Assembly: GCA_021432605.1 (NCBI GenBank)
Contig: MU271148.1
Coordinates: 1,867,362 to 1,931,361, forward strand
Length of the DNA: 64,000 nt
Reading direction: 5' to 3'
DNA from: Coniochaeta sp. PMI_546
Lineage: Eukaryota; Ascomycota; Sordariomycetes; Coniochaetales; Coniochaetaceae
Part shown: positions 35,463-48,900 of the stretch, piece by piece
Numbering within the stretch: the first letter of the stretch is position 1
Layout: the number at the start of each line of letters is the position of its first letter
Made by a program: the position numbers and the translations under genes
The notes under the pieces: generated by a model
What the model was told of the DNA's origin: nothing
The model's database searches: none
Seen by the model: only the letters and a program-made list of their open reading frames with translations

Positions 35463-38082
35463 TGATGACCTAAACTTGAGCAATTGTACAACTCGATTGT
35501 ATCCAAATGGATAACGTAGGCAGGACACACAGATAAGGTATCTAGTGACACTTGCATCGCAGCAAGCTTTTCATCATTTCATTGTCGGGAGCAGTACCTC
35601 AGGGCAGCACATAGCCATGGCCTTGGTTCACCTTCTCGTCGAGCCTCTTCTCCTGGTAGCATCGAAGCTCTATAAGCCCGTGAGGGAGTTCTAGCACTAG
35701 GCAGGGTCCCACGGTTGGTTTAGCAGGTGAACTTGTGCAGTATGATATCCCATAGATATCAAACGCACAGTACACTAGATTGGGAAGCAGGCCTCGATAT
35801 GTGCCAAAAACAACCTCGGCGATTTGAGCCAATGCGCAACGCCCAATGACAGGCATAGTGAAATGACATAACACAACAGCAGCGAAATTAAGTATACGGA
35901 GCGCTGGACAGCGATCGGCTTTGACACCCGGACTAAATTTCGGTCCTTCGAGTCGCACATGCGTCTGAAATTGGCGCGGGACTAGAAGGTGCTCAGTATG
36001 GAGTAGTAGAGGTTGTATAGGATCGACACGGCCAGGACGCATGGGAGAGGAAGCGAGCAACATCGGCAAAAGGCAAGAACATGACGGGGGAAAAAGGCGT
36101 GTAGCTGCAGTCTTTCGACTCCCATATCCTAAGACCTGGATACACCTAGCTCGAAATGCCGGTGCGGCAGGTTTGTGAATGTCTGAACTAGCAAACCGAC
36201 CGAGACTACCACCAAGTGTGTCTTTTTCCAACAGTTGGTTACTTCAAGGGCAGTTGTTCAAGAAGTGATCTCCAGTCGCTGAACATTTGCTCCGAATTGT
36301 TTCGTGGGATATCCTATGAAGAAAGTACTCGCATCGTCCTGCCATCGAGAGCACCTTGTCGCACAGCCGCCAAGTATCAGCCTACCACTTGCGAAATATC
36401 CCAACAAACATTGCAAAATCAAGGCATTGACAGGGTCCGCACCCACGAAAGCCCACAAGATGTGCGGCGAGTAATCAAGACGACGCTGTGTCACGAGGAG
36501 AGAAGGCGGCGAGGCAGGGCAGCGGCCGACAACGTAGCGAGGAGGAGGATGCTAGGTTCGTTTCTACCATAGTATACCGCTGGCTCATTTCGCCATCGTA
36601 CTGACCAGAATCCTTTTTTGGTGTTGGTTTCGGCTGCTCTGAGGCTCAAGGGAGCTGTGGTCTTGAACGCTTCTTGACACTGTGACAGGATAGTCGAAGG
36701 ACGTGGAGAGAGGAGGACGACGGCATTGTGACTTCGTCCAGTGAGCCAACCCAACTCGCTACAGCGACTTAATGTAGCTGTATCTTTGCAGATGCTCACA
36801 CATCAGATGCCCTGATCTCTGGACGTTGATGTCCAGCCGCTTCCTACCGCCTGGGGTCGTGTCCGATCTCTTTTCACATCGATATCGCTTGGAAACCGCA
36901 CGGAGTAATGCAATGCAGACAGCGTACCGTCAACAGATGTTTATCGTTGTTGATCGAGAGGTGTAGCCACAGATCCAGCATAGCCACTTCTGGTCGGACA
37001 TATTGGTGTCTGAGGCACAGGCCACGGTCGCTCTCGTACCGCGTCACGGCGGCAATTATCAGTGCAAGGTTGTTTCACCATAATGGAAGATATGTCCGCG
37101 ATATGTGATATCAGTGCTTGACTCCGATTTGAGGCCTATATGCGCTATCGCTGTGAATCTTCGTTTTCGCGGGTATGCGGGAACCACTATGAGAGTCATC
37201 CTTCAGGCGTATCCATCTGCGTGGAAGTCGTCTAGATTCAGGAACAAGCCTAATTTAGGTGTCAGTATTGGTCTGCGATAGTTGTCTTGATCCGCGCGCG
37301 CCAACTGCGAGTCCATGTCATCCGACGATAAGACTTTTCACGCCGGCACGGTCCAGGAAGAGATGTTCCAGATTTGGCAGACGTCGAAAAGGACACAAGA
37401 AGAATCATGTACCGACATGGAGACATGGCAGCCTCAAATCCCATCGTCCGTAGGCCTCCCATTTTCGTGATTTTCGTCCATACAATACATAGCTCTGGAT
37501 GAGCAAGTCGGCCATTTATTTACGCAGGATGAAGACAACGATCTGCCTGCCTTAGCAAGGTTTGAAGAGTCTGGGTTTTCACCGTAGACCGGAGCTCCCT
37601 AACTGTACTAGGCAGCTTCCCAACCGAGTGGCACGTGCCCTTTCCATCCTCGACTAATTTCACATCAAGATGTATCCAGGGCTGTCGTGGAGCTGGCCTG
37701 AAGCCCTTGAGAACTTGGCCACAGATAGCAGTGAGAGTGTGACGACGAGATACACGTCGCGACAGATGGAGAGTGTCGATAGTTCATATGTTCCCGGAGA
37801 GAAGGCACGTGGAATCGACGGATGCCGCGCCGAGACCGGTGCCGGCTGTCGTTCTGGGGACTCCAGCTGCCATGCGCTCGGCAAACATTGGCCGACCGCA
37901 GCAGCTCTCCACGGCCACGGCCCATCGTCACTTTGGCGCAATTGCACATGCGCGCAAGCCGTCATGAACTGGAAGTTGATTTTGTATTGAACTAACAAAT
38001 TTGCATCTTCGAATTTCTAGTGCAGTCAATACCTCGACCGCCGCTCGTATAGCTGCTTACCATTGCCCGATCATAGCGACTA

Positions 38083-38110
38083 GTTTTTTCTTTTCTTTCT
38101 TTTCTTTTCC
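38083..38110 (+). promoter_or_regulatory. Polypyrimidine tract upstream of VID28
   Basis: A nearly pure T/C run (TTTTTTCTTTTCTTTC followed by TTTTCTTTTCC) sits about 380 bp upstream of the VID28 start codon. CT-rich stretches of this kind are common near fungal core promoters. It could equally be simple sequence. Confidence 0.4.
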
Positions 38111-38491
38111 GACGGCCACCACTCCTCCCGCGCCACTGCTTGTCAGCTGCGACTCGACGACGTCACGGCCCTCCATAAGTTACCTACACCCTGAGCTTTA
38201 ACAGCAGACATTTCGAAATAGTCATCTCCCATTTCCTGTCCCGGATCGATCACAGAAATAGACGAAACCTACGTCGATACGCTCGGTTCTAGACAGTGAC
38301 CATTGCCAACACGACGTGAGAAACGAATATCTACGCGTCTGTAAGGCTCCTCCAAGATACAAACGACGAAAAGCGCTGCAACCATAACGATCACCACGAG
38401 GGCCTGGTAGCACAGGCAATCTGCTGTGTCTGAGATATTCCCATCGTCGACGCACCTCCCGTTTCTGTTTTTCGGCCGCTCGCGACTCACA

Positions 38492-41400
38492 ATGGCCCGC
38501 TCCCAGAGTCCAACCGAGTGGCTTAGAACGTCGAGAAGTGGCCCTGAACAAATAGCGTCTCTGCAGTTACTCAAGAACGAAATCACTGGCCACGTTCAGA
38601 AGAAGGAGAAATATGTGGAGAAGGGCGTCTTGGATCAGATCGTAAGGCTCTTGCAGACTTCACGATCTGTCCAGGATCACAATGGGAAGGAGCGCCGCGA
38701 CAGTATATCACATCCGAGGAGTCTCTCGGAACAAGAGGAGATTCGGTTACAGGCTCTACAACTGTTGTCCGTGATCGCGAACGGTAGGTCAACGATGCCA
38801 CCTCTCGTCGCGTAACCACGAACTGATCAGAGTCCTCCTACAGGTGGACCACCCTTTCTACGGCCTATTCACACTGCGGGCGCTATCCCAGCCATCCTCG
38901 CCAACATCTTCCCTCTTGATAATCATCCGAAGATAGTTTTGTGGGCGCTCCGCTCGTTGAACAGCATAGCCGAATCCTCAAGTCTAGCGAGCAATGCGGC
39001 GTCGAGTCTGGGGGCTTTGGCTGACCTGCTCTTCACACCCCTCTGCCTGGGGGCATTCCACTCGATACTGGCGTCGGAGAGCAGGCATCGTGTCGCCCAA
39101 GAGCAGAAACACCTAGTCGCCTCGTTGATAAGTCGTCTCTGTCATGTCGAGAAGCACCAGAACGCGCTGGCCAACTATGGGATCCTTGACGACCTTGCCA
39201 CCATGCTGGCGGCGTTCGTCGTGGCCCGGGGAGAAGTCATCCCGGCCGCTGCACAAATAGGCCAGAGTGATGGTTTGGACGACATGATACCAGCTCCGGC
39301 ACCACCGGGGGCGAACTTAACTGTGGTACTGGAGGCCATATCCGCCATCATAGCAGAATCGCGGTTTCGCGCTTACCTGCTTGTCTGCTCCCCAGCCATC
39401 ATGGCGGTCTTCCCAAATGCCGAATTCGAGCCTGCGACGAAGGCAAAGCAACGAGTTCGTGTGACCCTGGCATTCAACAATCTCGGCAGCATGATGACCC
39501 CTCCTCTCGGCGCCGTGGACTACTTCCTACCCATTGTGCCGGCCGTCCAGCCGAAGCCGTCGCCCCAAACAGCCCAGTTTCCTCCTCTGGGATTTACACC
39601 GTCGAGAGATACCCCTTCTACAAACGGAAACGCACGGTCATCGTACAAGTTCTCGTTCAGGGACACAGCACCTGGCACTACTGGCGAACCCGAGGCTGAT
39701 GAGGAGAGTCCATTTATCCCCTGGCTAATCCACCTGGTCAGGTCTACAAGCGGCTTAGATAGGGTTATGGCCGCCTCAATCCTGGCTTCCTTATTCAAGG
39801 CTGGTTTCGCCGACACGGAGCGGGAGCCGATGATCGCCACCCTAGTAATCCCTATCCTCTGCCGGCTTCTCAAGCACCACTCTACCCTGCCTGAGCTCTC
39901 AGAAAATGTGGACGCTTCTCGGGCGATACTAGAACGTACGCCCGCAGTACTGGCTCGGCTCATAGCGGGCAGCGAGCTCCTGCAAAAAGCAGCCTACGAC
40001 TGCATGGCACTCAAGACCGCAGCGCAGTTGCTCGTTGAATCATACAACCTTCCAGCGCAGCAGACAGCCCCAAGGCCTTGGTCGCCAACCCCAAGCGGAC
40101 CTTCAGATACGGATCAGCGTTCAGCTGCATCCCGGCTGGGTGAACCAGGCCATCTACCGGTGGTGGCTCACAAGCTAAGAATGAGGGAGAGCGCCCTCAG
40201 GCTTATCGCGGCTATGCTTCCATTCAAAGACGACTATCGCAAAGCATTTGTCGAGCAGGACGTAATCGGCTATGTCGTCGAATCTCTACAATCACACCCA
40301 TCCAAACCGAAGACGGGCAAGGAACGAGTCAAGCCAGAGAAAGGGGCTGAGGACGCACCTCTTCCGTCCGGGCCGTCCCCGTACGGAAACAACCCCAACT
40401 CCGTGTTGATCGCTGCTTGCCATGTGGTCAGGCTTCTAGGACGGTCGATCAGTATATTGCGCACCTCGCTCGAAGACCATGGCACGGCCATGCCGCTGTT
40501 CAGATTATTGAAGCATCCGGACGCCGAAGTACAGGTTGCAGCGTGCGGTGCTGTGTGTAATTTGGTCTTGGAGTACAGTCCCGTGAGAGACGTGAGTCAC
40601 ACACTGCCGGAACATCCCCGATTTATCACGGAGTGTCAAAGCTAACTGCTACGTAGCAACTCCTGCAAGCCGGCATCGTGAAAGTCCTCTGCGAGCATGC
40701 CCATTCGCAGGACGCGGAACTCCGACACAACGCCATCTGGTCTCTGAAACACCTGGTCAACGACGCCCCCAACACGCTAAGAAAGCAATGTTTGGACGAA
40801 CTGGAACCAGGCTGGCTCGTCCAGCTGATACGCGACGACACAGAAGACGATGCGCTCTTCGCCCGCATGAAGCGCGACAGACACGTGCGAGACGACTACG
40901 GCGATATGGACGTGGAACCCGAGCTGGGCGAGTACGAGGAAGAAGCCGAGCGGCCGTGGCTGTGGCCTGCGCTGTACCGCACCAACTCCACGCGATCGAC
41001 CGGCCAGAGAGCGCACTCGCCGCGGATCGAGAGGGCCGAGGCGCGTCTCACAGCCCTGCGCGAGGCGGAGATAAATCCGGTGAGGAAAGCCCGCAATGAC
41101 GACCTCGCCATCCAGGAGCAGGGCCTCGGCTTCATCCGCAACCTGCTCGGGCCGCCGGTCCCCCGCGCGGCCAGCGCCGAGATGGTGAGCGACCAGACGG
41201 AGATGGTGGACTACGTCTTCAACGAGCTAGGGCAGGACCGGCTGTTCGAAATACTCACCTCCAAGCTCCGGACAAAGGTGCTACATCCCTTCGAGAGGCG
41301 GTACTCGGGACGGGACACGCGGGTGGTGTACCCGCAGGCCCGCACGGTGGAGAACGTGGTCTACATCCTGGTGCACATCGCGGCCAGCGTGCCGCGCCAC

Positions 41401-41679
41401 CGGCAGCTGGTGATCTCGCAGACGGAGCTGCTCAAGCAGGTGGGCACGCACTTCAACAGCAAGAATAGCCTCGTGCGCAGGGCGCTCTGCCATCTTTTTA
41501 CGAACCTGGTGTGGAAGGACGACCAGAACGACGCCGAGTCGTGCGCGGCGCGGGCGACGGAGCTCAGGCGGCTGGGCTTCATGTCCAAGCTGGAGGCGCT
41601 CGAGAGCGGGGACAGCGAGCTTGATGTCCGGGAGCGGGCGCGGGTAGCTGTCTGGGAGATGAAGCAACTGCCCCAATGA
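38492..41679 (+). CDS. VID28: Armadillo-repeat protein Vid28/Gid5 (GID/CTLH E3 ligase subunit)
   Basis: Vid28/Gid5 (ARMC8 in animals) is the scaffold of the GID/CTLH ubiquitin ligase that degrades gluconeogenic enzymes and holds the substrate receptor. Three exons, 38492-38783, 38844-40591 and 40657-41679, give 1020 aa, slightly longer than yeast Vid28. Both introns (60 and 65 bp) are GT-AG and in phase. The whole protein is alpha-helical ARM-like repeat, clear for example in LRLQALQLLSVIANGG (about 83-100), KIVLWALRSLNSIAESSSLASNA and EVQVAACGAVCNLVLEYSPVRDQLLQAGIV (around 665-690). The last is the most conserved ARM block, and the C-terminal repeats after it resemble Gid5 and ARMC8. An unstructured insert occurs around residues 455-490. 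Homology to ARM proteins is certain; Vid28 identity rests on overall length and repeat pattern. Confidence 0.82.
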
Positions 41680-44600
41680 GGGCTTGCGACTGCTTGTTGT
41701 CAAAACCAAATCAGTTGAGACGATTGAGCTGCGGAGGGATATCACAGTTGCACATGGATTGGCCCTTGTGCAGCCATGCGGAACGCCACAGCGTGCGGGG
41801 GAGAAGAGAGCATCTTGTTACTAGACATGAAGCCTATTCTTTGGGGCACGGGCCATAAGCAAGCTCGGGTAGACAAGCTTGCAGTTGGAGCTTTTGGGTA
41901 ATGTATTTTAATCCATTGGTTGTGTATAAGCGGGTGTAAGCATATCTAAACTGGCGGACCAAGCTCTTTGGTTTGCTGGGCGGTGGTCACGAGCTAAAGG
42001 CAGCTGAGTCGTGATTGATCAAGGATCTGAGGACATCACGACTGAACCAATTGATTGCCGTCGGCAAGCTATGGCACACTTTGAAGCTTGCATGATAAAA
42101 TGCAAGGTAACACAGCTCGGAGCTCCCTGAACTCCGTTGCTGATCACTGATCCTGAGCGGGTGGTGTGAAGATCAACTGTTTCTATGGATCCGAGCTTTG
42201 ACCACGTGGGAACGGCAACGGTGGTGATCCTCGTTCTTGCAAATCATCAAAGTGCGGGTGCCAAGAGGTTTGTCAAGCCACGCGTTTAGCGTATCACACT
42301 GTAAACCAACCTCAGGGTACGAAGCTGTTAACGTATACAAGGAGAAGCTTGAAGCTCCGCCAGTCGAGTCTGACATGAGTAATATGCCAAAAATCGGTCT
42401 GCATGGCTGATGAAAACTTCTTCAAGCAGCCAAAGCTCTGCCAGCGAGCTTGACATGTCCAAGTTCCTAGATGAAGCATGCTTGACTGACGACGATCAAT
42501 CCAAGAAGCTTACCAACTCCGACATGCCGAAAGTGTCCCATCGGGATGCCCTGAGCGTGTTAGAGCAGCGGCATCGGGCAGCTGAGGCACCTGGCCGTGG
42601 AACGGGAGAAGCATCGTGATGAGCGTGACCGTCATCAGCTGATATCGTGGAAAGTCCTAGAATTCCCTTTTGTGTTAAGCTTGTATCTGAATGTGTGATT
42701 CACCATGTGCTTTTCTGCTCGGAACGAGCGGAGCGCGATGACTACACGTGGAGTTCGAGCGAATGGGCTGCATCGGCGAACCATCGACGGCGTGGTGAAA
42801 AAAAAAGGTTGGCAACTTCTGAAGTCTCTGAATGGTGGCATGACACACCCACCGCATGTGCTTACCGTGCTTAAGGGCGTTGTTTTTGGACTTCTGCAGT
42901 GCCGAGTGCAGTCCTTTCCGACGTCCATCATCGAAATTTCTCAGGCCCGCGGAACAGGTGAAGGTCGCCGCGTCTCCACTTTTCCGGAGGCTGAAATGGC
43001 CTACTGTCGTATTAGCTCAGAATCACTTTGCAAGTGCCGGCATCCTGCGGCTCTGGAAAGTTCGCTACGACTTTGCATTATGTGATCCGTATGAGATGCC
43101 CTTTTTTGGCTTCTCGCTCATTTGTCTTTTCGAGAAGTCGCGGATCGCACTCTTAGCAACGCCGTATGGCACTACGACCGGCGAGCTCAGCAAGAATTGC
43201 GAAATAACGACAATGTCAGCGGGTGTATATAGTAGTAGACAGATAGCTTTGATATCTCTAGAAGCTGGCGTTGAACGGGAGCAAACGTCCACGCTTTCAG
43301 CGCCGGCAGAGCCAGCGGAAGCTGGAAAGGGCCCTGGAGTTGATGGGTACTGGTAGGTCTGTTCGTGACTCCGAATTGAGCACGACGAAGGCGAGAGAGG
43401 CGAGAATGTGAGGGTCTCATGACAGCATTGATTTCTGGTGACGTCGAAGTCGAGACTTGCTGAAGTACTACTACATGGTTCATGGTGGTTTGTGCCACTC
43501 AGGACAGAAGAATGTACTGAACTGTAAGTACCCATACGACTCTGAAGCTTGCCGGCTTCCTGCAGGTGGATCCAACGGCAGTGGCCCACCCCAGTTTTTT
43601 AAAACGAATGATCGTCCCGCACAAGTGTGGTGGGCCGCCAAGACTGCAACGCTGAATGGGCCATTCCTCAAGGTAACCGCATCTCCTTCTGCAGACATCA
43701 ACCTCTCATCATCATCACCTCATCCGACGAAGCCGCACGTCTTACGGTCAGGAAGCCCATCGAGATCCGGGCGCTCAGTGATACATTGTGCCATCATGCA
43801 TGTTCATGGAAGTAGAAATGTTAGGCACAACCTATTGTTTGCGAAGATGTAGTGGGAAAAGAGCAACGTTTCCGAGTCGAGAGATGTCGACATCTGGACG
43901 TTGGAGGTTTATATCCAAAGTGGATTTCGAGTTTGCAGGGTGCAGGACTGGCAACCACAAGCGCAAAAAGCAAATGCTATTTGGTACTCCAGCAGCAGCG
44001 GTACTGCTGCCCCTTGCGGGAGCTAGCCGGCTGTTTCCTTGATTGGTCCACGTTCTGATCCTCTCGCTGTCCGGACCTCTGCTTCCGGTCGATGCACTGC
44101 GCCCTCAGCGCTTTTCCCCTCTCTTTGCGATGTACCACACCATCAAGAGCATCGGCATCAAAAAGGTTTTTCATTACAGCTGGTCCAGCTCATGATGCCT
44201 TGTCGTTGTGGAGATAGCATAGCGGTACCTACTATGTATGGCACGCTCTGCTTCTCCACAACCAACTGTGATAACACAGCAGAGCAGAGATTGGCCACCC
44301 GCTTGTAAAATCTCCCCATAACCATCGAGACAAGCACCAGATTACGATGAGCTTTTCTGTTCCGGGGTCGGAAGCTTGGACTTCCTCGTCATAGACTTCT
44401 CGTGACAGCTAACCGGGAGCTGAGTATGGCCAGCTCTGTTACTGAGTAAGAGCCTGCCCTGGTAGCCCGGCCGAATCCGTCCAAGTCACATGGAGAATTT
44501 CCTGCACAACATGCCGGAATGCAAGGGTCTTACGACTGCAAGAAGCTCGATGTTGGAGCCGCTGTGTAATATCTACCGGTCTCGATGTTCCGATGTCCTC

Positions 44601-45028
44601 CTGGCGCTGGCGGGCACATCCATGTTCGCTGCTTGGTGGTCGCGCTCTGCCGTACCTATCGGTAAGCTTGGGTTTTCCACACACCCGCTCGGTAGCTTCG
44701 GCGTTCGTTTCGAGAGCTTTCCCAAGATGCACTCGACTATGACGTGCGGATCGGGCATGACCCTCGCTCATCTCATCATTCAAAGTATGATGCGTTGTCT
44801 CCGAAAGCTTGTTGAAACCTATAAGAGCTCTACCCTCCCACCCACGTCTGCGCATTCCACTTGTCCATTCACACATCACGAAGACATCCAATACCTAGGA
44901 CAGCCTTATCCTTCACCTGGTGATACCCTTAGGCACTCGACGCCTCAAAACATAAAACAGACACAAAACGCACTCAAGCATATTACTCTACTGGTTTCAT
45001 TTGGCGGCACATACCGTAAACAAACACA
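41680..45028. other. Gene-poor region between VID28 and the opsin-like gene
   Basis: These 3.3 kb hold no supported gene. At 42410-42660 there is a broken, charged coding-like stretch, listed separately. The last few hundred bases before 45029 are presumably the opsin-like promoter. Confidence 0.4.
42410..42660 (+). pseudogene. Possible coding remnant with charged helix
   Basis: One frame reads a hydrophilic Ser/Asp/Lys-rich stretch ending near SVLEQRHR. The neighbouring frame then continues with a highly charged helix (RHLAVEREKHRDERDRHQ), as if one coding region had been split by a frameshift around 42575. I do not recognise the parent family. Such charged helices occur in many fungal repeated gene families and in the tails of some DNA-transposon transposases. 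It may also be chance. Confidence 0.2.
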
Positions 45029-45969
45029 ATGCCTGCTATCATCTTTGAACGTTCAAATGATGCCTTAAACATCAACCCCCCAGCCGGTGACCAGCAGCTG
45101 TCAGTACACGGCTCCGACTGGCTATGGGCTGTCACAGCTGTCTTCATCCTCTCATGGGTAAGTCATCGGCATATCGTCGATTTCACGTCATATCAAAAAT
45201 GACTTCCGCCGTGCTGACTCATTTCCCGCAGCTTGCCCTGTTCGCGCTCCTCTGGGTTGCCCGCGGCGGTGAACGTATCTTCCACTATCTCTTCATCACT
45301 GCCTTGGCTGTCGGCTCCATCGTATACTTCGCACAGGCTTCCGACCTCGCCTGGAAGGTTGTTCCCCAAGCAAACAACCTCCAGAACGGTGCCCGCCAGA
45401 TCTTCTGGGCCAAGTACGTCCTCTGGGTCGTTGAGTTCCCCGTCGTCATCATCGCCCTCGGCCTCCTGAGCGGCATCTCCTGGGCCACCATCTTCTACGA
45501 GGTCGTCCTCTCGTGGATCTGGGTCATCTCCTACCTCGTCGGCGCCTTCACCACCACCAACTACAAGTGGGGCTTCTTCACCTTCGGCACCTTCGCCTGG
45601 CTCATCCTCGCCGTGCACACCTTCCGCGACGGCTCCATCGGCGCCAAGCGCCTGGGCGTCACCCGCGACCACACTGCGCTCACCGGCTGGGTCAACCTCC
45701 TCTGGCTCCTGTACCCCATCGCCTGGGGCCTGTCGGACGGCGGCAACCGCATCGGCATCACGCCCTCGTTCATCTGGTACGGCATTCTCGACTTCCTGCT
45801 CCTGCCCGTCACGGCCGCGGCTTTCCTGTTCCTCGCTCGCCGCTGGGACTACAACCGCCTCAACATCGCCTTCACGCAGTACGGCCGTGTCAACCAGCAG
45901 CCCGGCACCTTCCCCGAGAAGAACACTACTGCTGCCCCTGCCGCCGACCCCGTGGTCTCTGCTGCTTAA
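45029..45969 (+). CDS. Opsin-like seven-helix protein without retinal lysine (Yro2/Mrh1/Hsp30/ORP type)
   Basis: This is a plasma-membrane protein of the fungal opsin-related family (yeast Yro2, Mrh1, Hsp30), linked to stress, acid and membrane homeostasis. Two exons, 45029-45157 and 45232-45969, give 288 aa; the ATG at 45029 and the 74-bp intron join the first helix in phase. Seven hydrophobic helices span about 32-250. Compared with bacteriorhodopsin, the Schiff-base lysine position is Leu234 (LDFLLLP), the proton-acceptor Asp85 position is Leu107 (AKYVLW) and the Asp96 position is Ala118. Asp230, equivalent to Asp212, is kept. It therefore cannot bind retinal covalently or pump protons by the known cycle. 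Codon use is strongly biased to C-ending codons, more so than its neighbours, suggesting high expression. Confidence 0.93.
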
Positions 45970-48900
45970 GCGGTCACAGATATAAGCTCTTTATCAGCTT
46001 GATATCGTAACTCCCGCGCGGCTGTTCTAGTACGGGAGTGACAGGGCAATCCGTCCTTGAGCCGGTCTATGTATCCGCTCAGAAGACAAGAAAAAAAAAA
46101 TGCGTGCTTTGGCACGATGATTAATGCTAGTTGCTAGTTCTGGGTTCACTCCTTCGCGCCCTGTCGGGGGTTGTTTTGTGTGCCGCCTTTCAAACGGTCT
46201 GGTCTGGGAAGCGTTCGTCATACATGTTGGAAATACCCCCTCGTCGTTCGTTAGACATTTGATGCGAGTATGATTTTGATACCCCTAATGGTGGGAAAAC
46301 TGCGGTAATGGGATATTAGGGTTCTTGGTCTTTCGGGCTCGGATCTCTCTTATCTTCCTGGGACTGGTCTATTGACCTGAGGCTCAGCGACAAAATCTAA
46401 TAGTTAATTATCAAATTATACGATCTGTCATTTGTGCCCTTGCTAGATCCATGATTGTTGTGTCATAGACCTCCGGTGGTCTGCAATCGAGATGGTCTGG
46501 CGACTTGTGACCTCCTTCGCATAGATTGCGGTAAGATGCTTGGTAGTCATGTACTCTACCTGTCCCAAGGCCCATGGGCTGATATGAAAGCCAAAGTAGG
46601 ACATACCAGCATGTATCATGTCTGCAGATATGTTCTCCCAAGAGATTGCTTCACGAGATTCTGGGCATGGTAGTCTTTCGGGCTGGCTATGCCAGAACGC
46701 TTGAGATGGATATCTGAGCAATTTGGGAGGAGAGGGCACAGTTCAGGCTACGATTGTGTTGACCAAACATGCAGACATGCGAGCTTTGGTCTGGAAAGGT
46801 AAGCCACGTTCGCATCGACTGATCCCGGCAGACGAGCTGAATGGAAGACGGCATAGTCTGACGCTGTTCTCAGTTGCATGTGTCGAGAATACCGAGAACT
46901 TGTGAGACCTCGTGTAGGGTTACTGGCGGACGCACAGCAACATGCTCACTCTCTATGACGTCGGATCAGTCGTCATAATTAAACATACCCATGCCCTCCC
47001 AGTAGCTCCAGATGTGAAGTCGTGGCATGTGACGCAGTGCTCCTCTACACATACACAAATTATCAGATATCACATAGTACGAGCGGGGGATACCCTAATG
47101 TCTGAGCATTCCATCTGCCGAACATACCAGAACACGAAGAAAGGAATGCGCTGTTCCCGACATCTCGGGACGACGCAGCTAGCATCAACGGCATTCCAGA
47201 CAGAATTAGCGAATCTTACCACTGGAATGGCCTGCTTTCGTCTGTGCTGTGTGGTACAGCAGCATGCGAACGGGGAAACTCGCAGAATCGTAAACAGATA
47301 GTCAGCGGCAACGTTGAAGCCTCCGATGACGGAGACTATCATACCCAGCCATGGCAATGAGAGGACTTTAGAGAAGCGATCCTGGTCGGCCTCAAGTGTC
47401 TGTCCTCATTTAGTCCTACTGGAGAGATATCAATCGCGCTTGACCGATATAATTCGGACCCTAGCACCCTAACCTTCCAAAGCGGTAAGAGTGTAGTCAC
47501 CTGGCCCTATCGGGCCATGGCACGCCATGCCATGCCTCTAGAACAGGACAACTTTGACCCCAAGGATCTGCCGCAACCGGGCACCCGCATCCAGAAGCGA
47601 GGAAGAAGGGGGAAACAAAGTGTGGCGCCCTGTAGGTTCGCACCCGGGCTCGTGGGACAAGGAGGGCGAGGATGGTCTGATCTTGATTGTGCTCCCACAA
47701 GTTCTGTGTTACTGCTGCGAGACGACGCATGGTTAGCGAGAGACAATGGCGTATGAGGCCGTGTCGGGATCCTTACGGTGGAAAGCCAAAGCCAAAGCGT
47801 GAGTTGAGAACAATATTGTGTCACGAGCTACCATGCCATGCACTTGATGTGGATGTGATGAGGTCGAGTCCCACGCGAGCAGTCACTTCTCAACTGTTAT
47901 TAAGTTTTCCTTGTGACCGCGGCAGTAACGATCTGTGCCAGCAGTTTGAAGCCCTGAGCAATGAGAGATCCGATAGAAATCCTCTTCAGAGCACGTAACT
48001 GCACAGCATAGCCCCAGTATGAGCGAAAGCCTAATGCTGAAACACAGACTTCATTGGTCTCCCGTACCTAAGTATCATAGTGTTGACGCATGCGGTGCGT
48101 CAATATGCTGGCATCGGCCCGCTCGCCATGGCGACTCTTCGCATCATCGCGACGATGAATATATCGACCGGTAAGGACCCAGCGGTGCCTGACCTTACAA
48201 GTTTCAGTGTGACTTAGCCTTTGGCGAGCCGCAACTCGCTTCGCGACCCTTGCTTTTAGGTTGTCCTCCAGAAGGTTAGTGAGAGGGTACTGATGCTTGT
48301 ACGCGTCAAACTTTCGTCACGGCTGGACGCCGACGGATTCCTGTCTTGCTGACGTCGTCTCATGAAGCGCCGGAGTGTCCAAAGGGGCCCTCCATTGCAA
48401 CTAGAACAAACAAGCCGTGAGACGTGTGACGGGGTATCCCTTGTGGCGAGCGCGCGTGATACAGCAAAAGCAATAAGTCGAGGACCTCAGGCTAGGTGAA
48501 GATTGAAGATCCCGGTAAATTGGCGTGGCGAGACCGGCAGCAGGCAGGGGACGCCTAGGTGGATAGATACGTAGGAGCCTCGCACCTTGAGGCCACTCCC
48601 ATCAGAACTGCCGTATCGGTTGATGTACGGCAACATTCGCAGTCTTGGGAGACGCCTGGACGAGTAAAAGGATCAGACGATCATCAAGCTTGAGACGGCG
48701 CCCTTAGAATCTAAAACGACACCAGCTCGCTATACTGCGAAGTGGCATCGCATACATCTCAGTCAGATACTCGAATCGTTCAGACTACAGCCGGATGCCA
48801 CTTCCGTCCGACCCCAGAGTAAAGCGGCATCGTATTCTTGGGATAGAATATGGGCCCATTGTATGCAGTTTGCACACTCATGCATGCTGCAATATGCTAA

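Larger units (their letters stand above)
34546..38491. other. Gene-poor divergent region between the cyclin gene and VID28
   Basis: These 3.9 kb contain both promoters. Near the cyclin side are two CACGTG motifs (listed separately). Near the VID28 side, at 38083-38110, is a polypyrimidine T/C tract, common in fungal promoters. Long-looking frames (for example 35599-36231 on -) lack an ATG start and any family resemblance. I see nothing else. Confidence 0.4.

Noticed and set aside
35599-36231. 210-codon open frame on the - strand
   Set aside because: It starts at TTG with no ATG near its 5' end, has mixed composition and no recognisable motif.
45193-45672. 159-codon acidic ORF on the - strand
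   Set aside because: It is antisense to the opsin-like exon 2. The Asp/Glu/Gly richness is what C-ending codons on the other strand produce.
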